Shown here: in pieces, positions 46,715 through 58,710 of the stretch | How the letters are laid out: each line of letters starts with the position of its first letter | Numbering within the stretch: the first letter of the stretch is position 1 | NCBI GenBank assembly: GCA_028583685.1 | Contig: JAMXIF010000049.1 | Location: forward strand, 395,241 to 459,240 | Direction: 5' to 3' | Source: Petaurus breviceps papuanus | Taxonomy: Eukaryota; Chordata; Mammalia; Diprotodontia; Petauridae | Length of the DNA: 64,000 nucleotides | The notes under the pieces: model-generated | What the model was told of the DNA's origin: nothing | Seen by the model: only the letters and a program-made list of their open reading frames with translations | Databases searched by the model: none | Translations under genes and position numbers: made by a program

Positions 46715-47475
46715 AGAAAATGTGTGCAGGAAAACAAAATAAAATGGAAAAAAAAAAAGGAAATCAGAGAGTTAGCATCAGCCAAGATTTGTTTTTATTA
46801 ATATCCAAATTATGATTAATGCTTCCTATCAAAAAAGACTTGTGACATAAGGCAGGTAAATGAGGCACAGTATTTATGAAATGAAGCTGTAGCAAAGAAA
46901 TGTTATTTCATGACATGCAAAGGAACCAAAGAGCTTTTGAACATAAAGCAGCCCAGTGAGGTCAGGTTCTTTAGCCTTGCTGGGTTTGACTGTCATAAGC
47001 TGTGATAGTGTGCACAAGTGCTCACTCCTGTCAGTACAACTTCCCCCCCACTGAAGAAAGCCTGATTGTCACCTACTCCCAAAGGCTTAGCTCTCTGTCC
47101 ACAAGCATTGTCCACCCACAACATTCAAGCACAATTCTGGGGACCATGAAGAGATACACAGGAAATCAGACTGTCTCCCAACCTTCCAGAATTCTGTGAG
47201 CTCACAGGAGACTCTGTGCCAGGTAAGATGCCTATAACACGACACCAGCTGAATGCAAACAATATTGAACAAAGAACCAAAATCTGGGAGGCCATAGGTT
47301 GGGTCCTAGTGAAGGTAACATACCCAGACTGAGGAAATAAAGGAGTGTTATGACAAGCTAGTGGACCAGGAAAAGCTAAGGGAAAGTCAGCATTGTAGAT
47401 AGCATTGGAACATTTTCTTTACCCTAGTTGAAGTGCTAATATTAAAGAGGAAACCCCCATGAGACTTGTAAATCC
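46715..47475. other. RFX2 intron, nothing recognised
   Basis: Short A-run at about 46748-46758. No exon or repeat recognised. Confidence 0.45.
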
Positions 47476-47479
47476 ATCT

Positions 47480-48185
47480 CTGACAGTATTCATATACAGT
47501 CTGCAAAATAATTTGGGGTACAAAGTCAATATGCAGAGTACTCTACTAGATATTAAAGGAGATAAAAAGTTCAGATAAAATGTGGTCCCTTCACTTCAGG
47601 TAGCTTATAGTAGGAAACAGTTAGCATTATGGATAGAGCACCAGCTGTAGAGTCATGAAGACCTAAATTCAAATCCTGCCTCAGACATGTGTGACCTTGA
47701 ACAAAGTTACTTTTGCCTCTGTCTCATTTTCCTCATCTGTAAAATGGGCATAACAATAGTACCTCACTCACAGGGTTGTTGCGAGGATAAAGTCAGATGG
47801 TTTTCATAACGCACTTTGTAAATCCTAAGGCGCTGTCTAACTATAGCCTGTTCTTACTCTCACACGGTAAGAAGTAGAGAAGGGAACGTTGCCAGCTAGG
47901 GGTGGGGAATCAGCAAAGGCTTGGTACAGGAGGTGGCATTCGAGTAGAGCTTTAAAGGGCGGGCAGGAAGTCAATGGACCAAGTGGGGAGGAAGAGCACT
48001 CCAGGTACGAGGAGTAAGCACTCCCCTCCGAAATTACCCTCCCGCTACTCCGTGTGCACAGGATCATTCACATGTGGCTGCCACCGTCAGAATGTTACTG
48101 AATTGTTGTTTCTCTTTGTATCCCCACTTTTCGTACAGTGCCTGGCATACAACAAGCACTTAATAAATGCTTTCTGATTAACTGA
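47480..48185 (+). repeat. Ancient repeat with SINE inside, then L2 tail
   Basis: Ancient-family text at 47510-47605 (GTGGTCCCTTCACTTCAGG), a Mar/MIR SINE at 47610-47850, ancient text again to 48070 (GGCATTCGAGTAGAGCTTTA), then an L2 end (GTGCCTGGCATACAACAAGC then ACTTAATAAATGC). Confidence 0.55.
47610..47850 (+). mobile_element. Mar/MIR-type CORE-SINE
   Basis: GGATAGAGCACCAGCTGTAG, CAAATCCTGCCTCAGACATG, ATCTGTAAAATGGGCATAAC, GGGTTGTTGCGAGGATAAAG. Confidence 0.75.
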
Positions 48186-48299
48186 AAAGTTTATGCTCTG
48201 ACACGACATAAGGACTCTGACAGCAAAGGTTGCTTCCCTTTGGTCTGAATCTCCAGTTCCTACGACAATGTCCTTGGCTCATAGCATGTACTGAGTAAA

Positions 48300-48525
48300 A
48301 AACTTATCTGAGTTCAAATCCAGTCTCAGATACTTACTTCCTGTATGGCCCTGCTAGGCCAAGTCATTTAACCCTTTTGCCTGAGTTTTCTCAACTGTAA
48401 AATGGTGATCATAATAGCACCTACCTCCCAGGGTTGTTGTGAGAATCAAATGACATCACATTTGTAAAGTGCTTTGCATAGTGCCTGGCATAGGAGCTTA
48501 ATAAATGCTCCTTTGATACCTTATT
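48300..48525 (+). mobile_element. Mar/MIR-type CORE-SINE, 5' truncated
   Basis: GAGTTCAAATCCAGTCTCAG, CTGTAAAATGGTGATCATAA, GGGTTGTTGTGAGAATCAAA, ending AGCTTAATAAATGCTCCTT. Confidence 0.75.
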
Positions 48526-48893
48526 TGGTAGGCAATGAGAGGTCTCCTTCAGGTGAGATGAGGCCTGACTGGGCAAAATATCATCCAATTCTGATTTGGA
48601 TGTCCAGGAGCAAGGTAGTAATATCTTTTCCTAATCAGTCTGCCACTCTGATTCCAGGAAATTAGAAATGGATACTGACTCCATATTCTAAATTTAGGCA
48701 AAGGGAAAGTAGAGAAAAAATGTTCCTAAAGGCAGTCCCCAAAAGAGAAATAAAAACCCTCAAAGGCTTTGATAGTTCCAATCTATAAACTCTAGCCAAT
48801 GAAATTGGTATTAATTTTGTTCCTACAACCCTGTGTTAAACATTGGTAACCCCAAACTCCTCTCAAGTACAATCATTCCAAAATTAGCTAGAA

Positions 48894-49064
48894 CAGGAGT
48901 GGGGAACCTGCGGCCTCAGGGCTACATGTGGCCCTCTAGCTCTACAAGTGCAGCCCTTTGACTGAATCCAAACTTCACATAACAAATAAGGAAGTTTGGA
49001 TTCAGTCAAATGGTTGCACTTGAGGGCCACAAGTAGCCCTGAGGCTGCAGCTTCCCCACACCTG
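48894..49064. mobile_element. Foldback hAT-like nonautonomous DNA transposon
   Basis: Begins CAGGAGTGGGGAACCTGCGG and ends CTTCCCCACACCTG. The arms are inverted repeats that meet at a short loop (GAATCCAAACTTC against GAAGTTTGGATTC). The 8-bp flanks AGCTAGAA and GGCCGGAA match at five positions and differ by three transitions, consistent with a decayed target duplication. Second copy of the 1251 element. Confidence 0.8.
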
Positions 49065-49364
49065 GGCCGGAATATGCCCTTGTAGCTTTGGGCAGCCTAA
49101 TGTAAGACTTGGGGAGCAAGCTTCCTCAGTTCAGAAAGCCTAGACTTCCAACTGAACAGCTCAATCAAATGCTGAGCTCAACTTTGGATAGGGCAGATTC
49201 TGAGTAGGGACTTCCTCTGGTATGCATTATATTGACACCGGGACAGAATGCTAGAAGCAATATCAAGAGAGCATTCCATATAACGCAGGAAGCCAAGATA
49301 ATTCATGAAATGGTTAAGAACAAGGATTTAAATAATGTACAGCCCTGTATCTTAGTCAATTTAA

Positions 49365-49970
49365 TTAAATAATAGCTGACATTTATATAGTACTTTAAGG
49401 TTTAAAAAGTATTTTACATATGTATATTATATATCTCACTTAATCCTCAAAACAGACCACTCACTGGATACATACTAATGTTATTACAGCTAAACATTTA
49501 TTTAGTGTCTACTACTGTATGCAGAATACTATATTAGGTACAGCAGGAGATAGCAAGTTTTTGACCCTGTCCCACCAATTTATACTGATAGAGGGAGAAA
49601 AAAAATGCACATAAAATACTGTAATGGCTCATAAATACATTTTACCCACATTAGTTGGTAAAATAAAGTGAGAGGTCTAAACAGGAAGGGTATTACCAGT
49701 GAGGTGGGAGCATATAATCAAATAGGGCTTTGTGAAGGAGATAGCATTTGAATTGAATTTACAGTTTAATATGGGGATGTGATATTAAAGTGAGTGGAAA
49801 ATGGGGGAAGGAAGGTAAAGTGTAATGATTCCTTCTAGAGTCCTGGCTTTATGCCTTGAATGGCCTTAGGTTAGAAAGCAACCAGATATTGGATTTAACG
49901 AAACAGATGGAAGAAAATAACCTCTTTCTAGAATATTCCAGGGTGTCTGTGAGACTCCAGTAGGCTAAGA
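49365..49970 (+). repeat. Ancient repeats (CORE-like piece and unclassified family)
   Basis: TATAGTACTTTAAGGTTTAAA at about 49387 is CORE/MIR-like. From 49490, AGAATACTATATTAGGTACAG, then AGGGCTTTGTGAAGGAGATAG, is the unnamed family of 2285. Confidence 0.45.
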
Positions 49971-50485
49971 AGTTTAAGGACAAGATCAGATGTTAAGGCT
50001 TCCACTTCCTCTGGCTCTTGCTCAAGAATCTCAGTAAACATGTAAACAGGCAACACTGAGACCAAAATGAGCATAACTTGTATTATAGCCAATGGAATTT
50101 CAAAGTCCCCATATAGAAATTAAGTATTGTTCAAGGTATAGGACCACAAAGAGAATGGCTGCTCCGGCAGACTAAATGGCAATAGAGTATACAATTAGGA
50201 CATATCCAAAGGCAAATCTAAAATGAATCTAAATCTAAAATCTAAAATCTCTTATTTAAGAAGTATGCCTAACACTCCATAATTCAGTAGAGGGAGCCAA
50301 AGCTCCGCCACATACAGTCATTGCACACCTTATCTCAGAGCCTAACAGTTTGATTAGGAGTAACTAGGAGGCCTGAAGAGGGGGTACATCTTTGACTCCT
50401 GGATGGGATCCTGACCATTCGCACTTCACAATAGCTACTATTCATACAAAGCATCTTCTATCAACATTATATTAAAAACTTTTCT

Positions 50486-50655
50486 GGGGGCAGCTAGGTG
50501 GTACAGTGAATAGAGCACTGGCCCTGGAGTCAAGAGGACCTGAGTTCAAATTCAACCTCAGACACTTGACACACTTACTAGCTGTGTGACCTTGGGCAAG
50601 TCACTTAAACCCAATTGCCTTGCCTTCCTTCCTCCCTCCAAAAAAAAAAAACCAA
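50486..50655 (+). mobile_element. Mar-1/WSINE-type SINE
   Basis: GGGGGCAGCTAGGTGGTACA, CCCTGGAGTCAAGAGGACCT, CTTGGGCAAGTCACTTAAAC and an A-run tail (50640-50651). Near consensus. Confidence 0.9.
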
Positions 50656-50659
50656 CTTA

Positions 50660-51595
50660 ATAACTTGAGTTTATGGTCTTATATGATACTTGTAATGCAC
50701 TACAATACAATTACACCAAACACTTAGAAATGAACAGACTATTTCTGCATTTTATGCCACTTTTTATTCTGGTCAACTGGTTGTCATGAAGAGTCACACA
50801 GCAAAGGTCTTACTCTAACAAATAAACACCTTTCTTATTAGTAGCTTTGAATTTGATTACCTGACCCATATAGATTCATATAGTTCTAATGTGAGAAAAG
50901 ATTTCTATTGTGGATGTACACAGTCCTTGGTAAAATCTTTTGATACACAATTACCACAATTGGAATGTAACCTTTATTTTTGGCTTAATAGAACCATTAA
51001 TACCTTTCATTAATAATTTTTTAATATTTTACACACAAAATAATGTAATGAATTATCAAGGGATAATTCTTAAATGTTAAGAATGGTGCACAGAAATTAC
51101 ATAACCATGTGAACTTGGGCAGATCTCTTCGCATTTCTGGGCCTCATTTTCCTCATCTCTAAAACTGGGGTAGGGGAGAGTTCTCTGATGTTTTTTAGGG
51201 GGCTGAAAGCTTGGTTAGAAGAATAAATGGCAAATTAAGGGTAGGGGAAGAATATTCTAAAAGGTAGAATAATAATTTCGATAAAAGAAAGAACTTGGAT
51301 ATTAGTATCAGCAAAAGTCAATATTATAAACAAGAAACTTGTAAATAAAAACTATTGTATACAGAAAAAGTTAGGGGAATATGTAGAATTCATTTAGAGT
51401 TAATATATTATTAACTTAGCAAAACTTTTGTAAAATGTTTTTCTAGACTCTAAAGGTAGTATATTCAGAATTGCTGAATTTGACAGGGAGAAATTTTAGA
51501 AGATACAAAAGGAAAGAACTCTATTAAATGAAGCTTTATGGACCATATGAGATCATTTGATCAAGAGATCAAAAAATCATTTGAGAAGGCAGAGC
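50660..51595. other. RFX2 intron, mostly unique
   Basis: A MIR-like fragment at about 51100-51190 (CTGGGCCTCATTTTCCTCAT). Otherwise nothing recognised. Confidence 0.45.
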
Positions 51596-51599
51596 ATCA

Positions 51600-52585
51600 G
51601 AAAACAGTATAGCCAAGCTCCCCTCCACAAAACTCCTCCAAACAGACCTAGAAAATGCACCAGACCAAATCCTGATGGGGAAGTCCAGAAAAATGTCACA
51701 GCAAGTCATTTATGCAGGCCAGGTTAGCATAAGGAGATAGATGGCGAAATCTGCTGTCACTGAATGGGAGGGGGGGGACAGGGAGAAGGAAACTCCAGAA
51801 GCACTCTAGCATCCAGGGAGTGGCTGTGTACTAGGGCAAGGACAGATCCCAGATCTATACTAGGACACTGTGATGAAGACAGGTGCAAAGTGGCAGCTTT
51901 GCTGACCACTACCCAGTTCTGCATAATAGATCCAGCAGGAAGTAGTGTTCTCAGGTAGGGACACCATGGGCAGTGTACTAATAAAGGAGGAAGTTCAGAA
52001 ACAAGAATAAATAGTGTTGCTCAGACTTCAGGAACACAGCAGGATCTCAGTTCCAACATCTATCCCATCCTGCAGAATCAGGGCAGGGATTCCAGATCAA
52101 AAGAGAGCTTATAATTGTGTTACTCTGAACCAGCAGAACTTTCAAGCTGGCTAATAATAGGGGCTGAGTTCAAAAGCATTCTAATGTTACTCAGACCAAA
52201 ACCCAGGTCAGAAACTTGCAAAAGCTCGGACTAGATGGCAGCAATCAAACTTTGCCTGAGATCAAATGACTTTGGGAACACTGAAAGCTTGAAAGTCTCC
52301 ACTCTGAGCTGTCCCTGAGAGCCTAGAATAACATAGCACTCAATGATCCAAGAAAGTAGCAATAGGACCAGCCTAGACCTTATCTCCAGAAGGGTGGAAG
52401 AGCTTGGTCCTAATTTCAAGTCCAAAGTCAGAAGTAGAGTGGAAGAGTGGTGGGGAAAAAAAAAAGATCCCCACCATAATGAGCTATTATTGTGACAGTG
52501 AATGGAAAAAGAAGGGAAGAGGAATACTAGGGGATAGGTCATGGAGAAGTAAAAGGGAAGGTTAGAGAAAACTAACTCACATAAT
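51600..52585 (+). mobile_element. Probable L1 5' UTR
   Basis: AGCTCCCCTCCACAAAACTCC then CCAAACAGACCTAGAAAATG resemble the L1/HAL1 5' UTR at 3440-3520 (CCCCTCCAAATACCTGTAAA). GC-richer than its surroundings. Followed within 200 bases by an L1 3' UTR, so the copy is internally deleted. Confidence 0.5.
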
Positions 52586-52734
52586 CAAGGTGTGCAAGTA
52601 GACCTCTATACAAGCAAGGAGGAGGGGTAGGAAAAAACTGCTGACATTTCAACCTCTCTTTCATCTGAATTGGTCAAAGGAAAAGAATACATTCACACAC
52701 ATGAATGCATAAAATTTGCAGTATTTTGCTCTTA

Positions 52735-53075
52735 GGATATATAAAAACACTTATAGCTCTTTTTAAGGTGGCAGAGAATAGGAATATGAGGGTATATTCT
52801 ATAAATTTGAGAATGAATGAACAAGTTATGGTATATGAAAGTATTGGAATACAATTGTACTATAAGAAATGATGGAGATAGTTTCAGAAAAACCTAGGAA
52901 GACTTACATGAACTGATGTGGAGTGAACAGAACCAGAACAAGCATTTTCTTGCTTTTTTTTTTTACTTCACATGTATAAGGGGTGTCATATTGCTTGCCT
53001 TCCCAGTGGGTGGGAGAAAGGGAGAGAATTTGGAACTCAAAGTTAAAAAAAAAAAAGAATGTTTAAAAAAATAAC
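52735..53075 (+). mobile_element. L1 3' UTR fragment
   Basis: TGAACAAGTTATGGTATATG, TATAAGAAATGATGGAGAT, CTTACATGAACTGATGTGG and the terminal block GGGAGAGAATTTGGAACTCA. Confidence 0.75.
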
Positions 53076-53084
53076 AATGTGACA

Positions 53085-53312
53085 AAGTAGATTGAGTCCT
53101 GGACCTGAGGGCACAAAGACCTGGCTTCTAATCCCACTTCTAAATACATCATAAGCTGTCTGACCATGGTTCAATTACTTAACCTCTCTGATGCTTAGGT
53201 TTTTGATCTGTAAAGTAGGGATTATTATAATGTTTGTAGTACCTATATCTGAAAGGGTGTCATATGTGACATCACACATGGAAAGCCCTTTATAAACTTT
53301 CAAGTGCTCCTT
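53085..53312 (+). repeat. Mar/MIR-type SINE
   Basis: GTCCTGGACCTGAGGGCACA, CTTAACCTCTCTGATGCTTA, GAAAGCCCTTTATAAACTTT. Confidence 0.65.
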
Positions 53313-53330
53313 AAGATTTTTTTTTTTTTG

Positions 53331-53625
53331 GTAAGCAATCGGGGTTAAGTAACTTGCTCAAGGTTACATGGCCAGTTATTTCTGGGTGTGGTGCTAAGTA
53401 TCTGAGCCCGGATTTGATCCCCAGATCATCCTGACACTGGAGCCGGTGCTCTTACTCGCTGTGCTACCTGGCCGCCCCTAAGCAATTGGGGTTAAGTAAC
53501 TTGCTCAAGGTTTACACGGCCAGGTGTTTCTGGGTGGGTGCTAAGTGTCTGAGCCCGGATTTGATCCCCAGGTCATCCTGACACTGGAGCCGATGCTCTT
53601 ACTCGCTGTGCTACCTGGCCGCCCC
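53331..53625 (-). mobile_element. Tandem SINE dimer without internal tail
   Basis: Two reverse units, 53331-53478 and 53479-53625, each running from TAAGCAAT(C/T)GGGGTTAAG to TGCTACCTGGCCGCCCC. The second starts immediately after the first. A T-run is present only outside unit 1. The same AAGATTTTTT flanks the pair (53313-53322, 53626-53635). The units are about 95 percent identical by eye and belong to the TGGCCGCCCC subfamily. Confidence 0.85.
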
Positions 53626-53939
53626 AAGATTTTTTAAGTAGAGATTTTTTAAATAAATTTTTAATGCAAATCTTATAAAAATATCAAGACATAAAGCTAT
53701 TTACCAAAAACAAATTTTTAAAAATAGCATTCAGAATTTCATCCTTTAAAATGTTAGTCTTTGTATACAAAAAGTTCTGTGACCTCTCAAACTATGTTAT
53801 TTCACAAGTTATCATTTATCTTTCATCACTAAGACTATCTTAGATACCTTTTCCTTAAGGCAAAGGAGTATGTTTCCTGGTGTCTCTTAGAAGCAAAAGG
53901 CTTTACAACTCCAAAATAAGATCTCATACCTATCTTAAA

Positions 53940-54675
53940 TGGCAAATACTTGAGGGGATGAGGGAAAATAGGTACATTAATGAACTGTTGGTGGAATAGT
54001 GAACTGGTCCAACCATTCTGGAAAACAGTTTGGAATACTCTTTGACCCAACAATACCACTACTAGGTCTAGATCGCAAAAAGATCAAAGAAAAAGGACTT
54101 GTATGTAAAAAATATTTAAAGCAGTTCTTTTTTGTGGTAGCAAAGAATTGGAAATCAAGGGGGTGCTAATCAATTGGGGAATGACTGAACAAGTTGTGGC
54201 ATATGATCATGATGAAATACAATTGTTCTATAAGAAATGGTGAGGGGGATGATTTCAGAAAAACATGGCAAAACCCTTATGAACTAATGCAAAGTGAAGT
54301 GAAAAGAACCAGGAGATAATTGTACACAGTAACAGCAATGTTGTAATAATGACGAATGTAAGAATGTTAAACACTTGGCTTACTTTGATCAATACAGTGA
54401 TCTATGACAATTATGAAGAACTCATGATGAAAATTTTAAAAGGCTATCCCCCTCTAGAGAGAGAAATGACGAACTGAGTGCAAACCAAAGTAAAATTTTC
54501 TCACTTTATTTTTCTTATTTAAAAAAAATGCATATTTGCATAATTTGTTTTGCATGATTTGCATATATACATAAACATGTATAACTATATATTGCTTGCC
54601 TTCTCAGGGGGTGGGGAAGAGGGTGGGGAGGAAGAGAATTTGGAACACAAATTTTAAAAATAAAAGAATGTAAAA
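53940..54675 (+). mobile_element. L1 3' UTR
   Basis: Near-complete 3' UTR: GGTCCAACCATTCTGGAAAA, ACAATACCACTACTAGGTCT, CAATTGGGGAATGACTGAAC, GAACTAATGCAAAGTGAAG, then GGAAGAGAATTTGGAACAC. The left end is 5' truncated. Confidence 0.8.
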
Positions 54676-54689
54676 TAAATAATAAATTA

Positions 54690-54855
54690 GGGGTGGCTAT
54701 GTAGCATAGTGAGTAGAGCACCAGCCCTGGAGTCAGGAGGACCCGAGTTCAAATCCGGCTTCAGACACTTAACACAAAAACTAGCCGTGTGACTGTGGGC
54801 AAGTCACTTAATCCCAATTGCCCTCCCAAAAGCAAAATAAATAAATAAATAAATG
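54690..54855 (+). mobile_element. Mar-1/WSINE-type SINE
   Basis: GGGGTGGCTATGTAGCATAG, AGTTCAAATCCGGCTTCAG, AACACAAAAACTAGCCGTGT, with an AAAT-repeat tail. Confidence 0.88.
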
Positions 54856-54889
54856 ATAAATTAGAAGCACAAAAAAAGAAGTAAAAGGC

Positions 54890-54955
54890 TTTAAAACACA
54901 CATATAACATACATACACATACATATACATACACTTTACACCCACATACACACAT
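54890..54955. repeat. (CATA)n-like tract
   Basis: ACACATATAACATACATACA and CATACATATACATACAC. Low complexity. Confidence 0.85.
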
Positions 54956-55269
54956 ACTTCTCAAGAATCTAATTTACTATAACATGGTTAAATTGTTGAC
55001 TGCTGACTGACAATCAGCTTTCTCAAAAATCTTTTTTAGTATAAATATCACAGAGCATACAGAGCATACTATTATAATAAATATATTCAAATAAAACCAA
55101 ATATTCAAAATTCATTTCTTTTCCATTTATTAGTCCTGGAGTTGAGATTATACCTACACTAACAAGTAGTTATGACTTGAGGAAGACTTCACATGCCTTA
55201 AAAACTTTAGCTTGGTTTAATATAGCAAGTTATTTATTACTGCAAACATAAACAAATCAGAAATATAGA

Positions 55270-55415
55270 GCTGTAATTTTACAGATGAGGAAACTGAGAC
55301 CCAGAGAGACTAAATGGCTTGCCCAAGGCCACTCAGATAGGAAGCATCAGAGATGGGGTTTGAGCCCAGGCCCTTTGACTCCTGAGCCAGGGATCTTCCA
55401 CTGTACCATGCTGCC
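55270..55415 (-). repeat. MIR/Mar-type SINE
   Basis: ATTTTACAGATGAGGAAACT, GGCTTGCCCAAGGCCACTC, GTACCATGCTGCCTCTC. Confidence 0.75.
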
Positions 55416-55419
55416 TCTC

Positions 55420-56005
55420 TCCATAAGCTGCTGTTGAAATTAACATTAGCAGAAAATCTGGCTAACATGAACCTTGAAACAATCAGAGGCACTCTCCATG
55501 ATTTGAGCTAAGAGAGGCAACCTCTAAGCACTCAAATGACTAACAAGTCTGGAATCCCTTAGACATGGCATTGGCATACATATACATGAAGGCAGGAGGG
55601 CAAAAGTGCAGGAAGATGAGTGGAAGATAAACAGGAAAGGGACTCCCACTGCTAAAGCCACCTGCACCTCCGGCTTGAGCTTCTCTCCCGTGGGAGGGCA
55701 CTCAGCTCCTCTCTAAGGTTTTGGATCTTGCTTATATTATACAGGAAAATTATGGGATCCAAAATGTTCAAGCAACCATTTTTAGGTCTCTAGCAATACA
55801 TTCTAATACAAGAGGCTGATGATGCAAAGTAGGAGACCAGAATAACATTTCCAATCCTAGGACTCCCTCCTTATAGCATGGACACAAGTTAGAATAAGCC
55901 TGCTAAATACAACTTTATTGGGAAATGCCTCAATATGCCTTTCATAAATTTGTTTGCTGCTTCATTCATTTCAAAATTGGAAGGAATCTCAGGGGCCATC
56001 CGTAG
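55420..56005. other. RFX2 intron, nothing recognised
   Basis: No exon or named repeat seen. Confidence 0.45.
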
Positions 56006-56009
56006 ACCA

Positions 56010-56278
56010 ATCTACCTCAATATACGAATTTGTTATTCAGATGTGTCTGACTCTTCTTAACTCCATCTGGGGTTTTCTTGCCAGAGATACTGGAGTGGTT
56101 TGCCATTTCCTACTCCAGCTCATTTTACAGATGAGGAACTGAGGCAAACAGGGTGAAGTGACTTGCTCAGGGTCACACAGCTAGTAAGCATCTGAGGCTA
56201 GATTTGAACTCAGGAAGATGAGCCTTCCTGATTCCAGGCCTGTCACTCCATCCACTGTGCCACCTACCTGCCCTACAC
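56010..56278 (-). mobile_element. Long marsupial SINE, reverse
   Basis: GATGTGTCTGACTCTTCTTA, GGGGTTTTCTTGCCAGAGAT, GAGTGGTTTGCCATTTCCTA, GGGTCACACAGCTAGTAAG, GTGCCACCTACCTGCCC. Reverse orientation of the form at 21129. Confidence 0.88.
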
Positions 56279-56709
56279 TAGGTTAATAACCTTCTGTAAT
56301 ATCCCTGACAGGTGATCATCCAGCTGAATACTTCCATTGATTGAATGCTTTCTACAGATAACAATTTAAAAATTATCTGCTCTTAAAAAAAAAAGTTAGC
56401 ACTTAGACTAGTGATGGAGGAGTATCAGCCTAAGATAGTACACAGACAATCATCACAATAGCAGGCTTTCACTTCATGTACTTTTTTTACAATCAAAAAT
56501 ATCCAGAAAGCTAATATATTCCTATTTTAGTTATAAATTTCACTAGTATAGTTTTAGAATTTATTCACTTATAAGAAGAAATAGGGGATTAGAGGACAGA
56601 GAATAGAGACTAGCCAGACCTGTGACTTCACCGGTATAGCAAACTCTCCAGTAAAGACACTCTAGCTTCTAGGGCATCATTTCCTCTGCAATTCAGAGTC
56701 TTAGAGTTG

Positions 56710-56915
56710 TCTAGAGCAGAGGTGTCAAACTCAAATAGAAATGAGGATCACTAAACCATATACAGATCCTTTTGAGCTACATACTGACTTAGAAAACTAT
56801 TTATTAATATTATTTGTTTTATTTTATTTATATTTATTTCATTAAATATTTCCCAATTCTGTTTTATCTGGTTTAGCTACATGCTATATGTCTGACACGT
56901 CTAGCAACTTAGAGT
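56710..56915. mobile_element. Possible DNA transposon fragment
   Basis: GCAGAGGTGTCAAACTCA near the left end and TCTGACACGTCTAGCA near the right end are diverged inverse forms of one terminus. The interior is AT-rich and noncoding. Confidence 0.45.
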
Positions 56916-56919
56916 CCTA

Positions 56920-58705
56920 CAAAGCTTAGTCATTTGTCCAGGGTCACCACAAGCAGAGTGTATCAAGAGCCACAACTGGAAACCCACTCAGAAACCGGGC
57001 CCCTATCTACTGCACTCTGCCGATGCTCAAGAAGCGGCAGCTAGTGAGCCTCTTAAAGGAGGATTAAGTGATTGTATCACTTAAAGTTAAGTATGCAAAT
57101 GTTTTTTAAAAGTATATAAAGACAGAAAACAGAAAAACTATTAAAACTTGAAAAAAAATTAGTATTGTTTCCTCCACTAAGATCCTACTCTAATGCTTCA
57201 CTGTGAAGTAGAGGTGACCCTTGTCTTTTCAAAGACAAGGCCACCTCCATGTTAAGCTCTAGAAGGAACTACCAAAATGGAATGGAACTTCAAGTAAGAG
57301 TCCAGGAATGGGCTATTTCTAGGGTCCACAAACCAGCCTAAGTTCAGGGAAGTTCCTTTTCCATATTGGCCATGGAGTATTAAATTTCTTCAGCCATAAC
57401 CCTCAAACATCTTCTACTAAGTCACAAAAGATTTGTGCTCTGTGCATCTGGTGAGCCTGTACCAATGAAATCATAAACTGCTGGCATATTTTAAATATTG
57501 TTTAAAATAAACTGATACCTATTTATTCACCATAAAGCATTTTGTGGAATTACTACTTTGAGAGTACCCTGAAATAACATTTTTCTACTGTTCATTTTTT
57601 AGTGTTAATATAAAAGTCACACACAAAACATCTGGGAGGAGACAATCTGTAAATGGTATTTGTCAGATATTGGCATCCCATTCCTCTTAAAAATTCAGGA
57701 CAATTCCTCATCATTTATTCCTAGAGACAGGACTCAAGTTCTTATGGTGCTAGTAGGTTCCAAGACTAAGCACAAACCAGGCAGAGTCCTGCATAAAGAT
57801 TAAGAATTCAAGCCACATTAGAAAGAATTCCTTTTTTTATGATTTCAGAAACTTTGATCAGTGAAAATCTTGTGAAATAAATTCAGAAATATTACATAGG
57901 GGTAGCCATACATTTCCCACAAATTTATGAACATAGTTGTCAAAGTTCATAGTAATACCAAAAAAATTCATCAATTATTACTATGTTAAGGTTTTCGCTA
58001 TTACTTTATTTACACATAAAACATTAGTGGCATTTGCTGCCATTCATTCTTGTGGGTGCCAGATTGCACTCTAATTCTAATGTATAATCAGATTAAAATT
58101 AAAATACTGTGCTAAAAATTTGTGCCTATAAGTCTCACAAAGGTTCAATTTAGATTGTAGGAAGCTTCCTGGTCACCAGTTATTAATTGTTTTCCAAAGG
58201 GAATCAAAGGAAGCAGAGAGACAGATATGCTTTAGGATAGGGGTCAATAATCTTGGCTATGGAGGACCTCTGATGTTAGTTAGAGCCAACAAGGGAAAGG
58301 ATCAACTTCTGATTAACCAAGAATTCTAAAGTTGGGCCCAGGACATGGATAAGCACAGCTGTGATTATACCAGCAAATGCTGCCCTTGGGAGGCTCAGAA
58401 AATTCCCTTAAGGCAATAAATAGAGGAAAAGAGAGGGTGTATGGCTTTCTCTTCCTGTACCTCTGAGCCTGGAATTATACTTTGGACTCAGCAGGGATGA
58501 AGAGATTATGGTGGAAGGCAGTCTTTGATGTACATGATACCCAAATGTGACCTTTGGGATATAAGGAATGAAGAGTAATTAGGATGGAGTCTGCCAAGGG
58601 CAGTAAGGTGTTAATCACTGTTTTAAGAGAATAGTTTCAGTACATGTTGAGAAGCAAATAATTGACTTAGAAAGGATAGCACCTGCCTTCAGAAATAGTG
58701 TGCAC
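56920..58705. other. RFX2 intron, mostly unique
   Basis: No exon, RNA gene or clear repeat recognised. Confidence 0.45.
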
Positions 58706-58710
58706 AGGTG

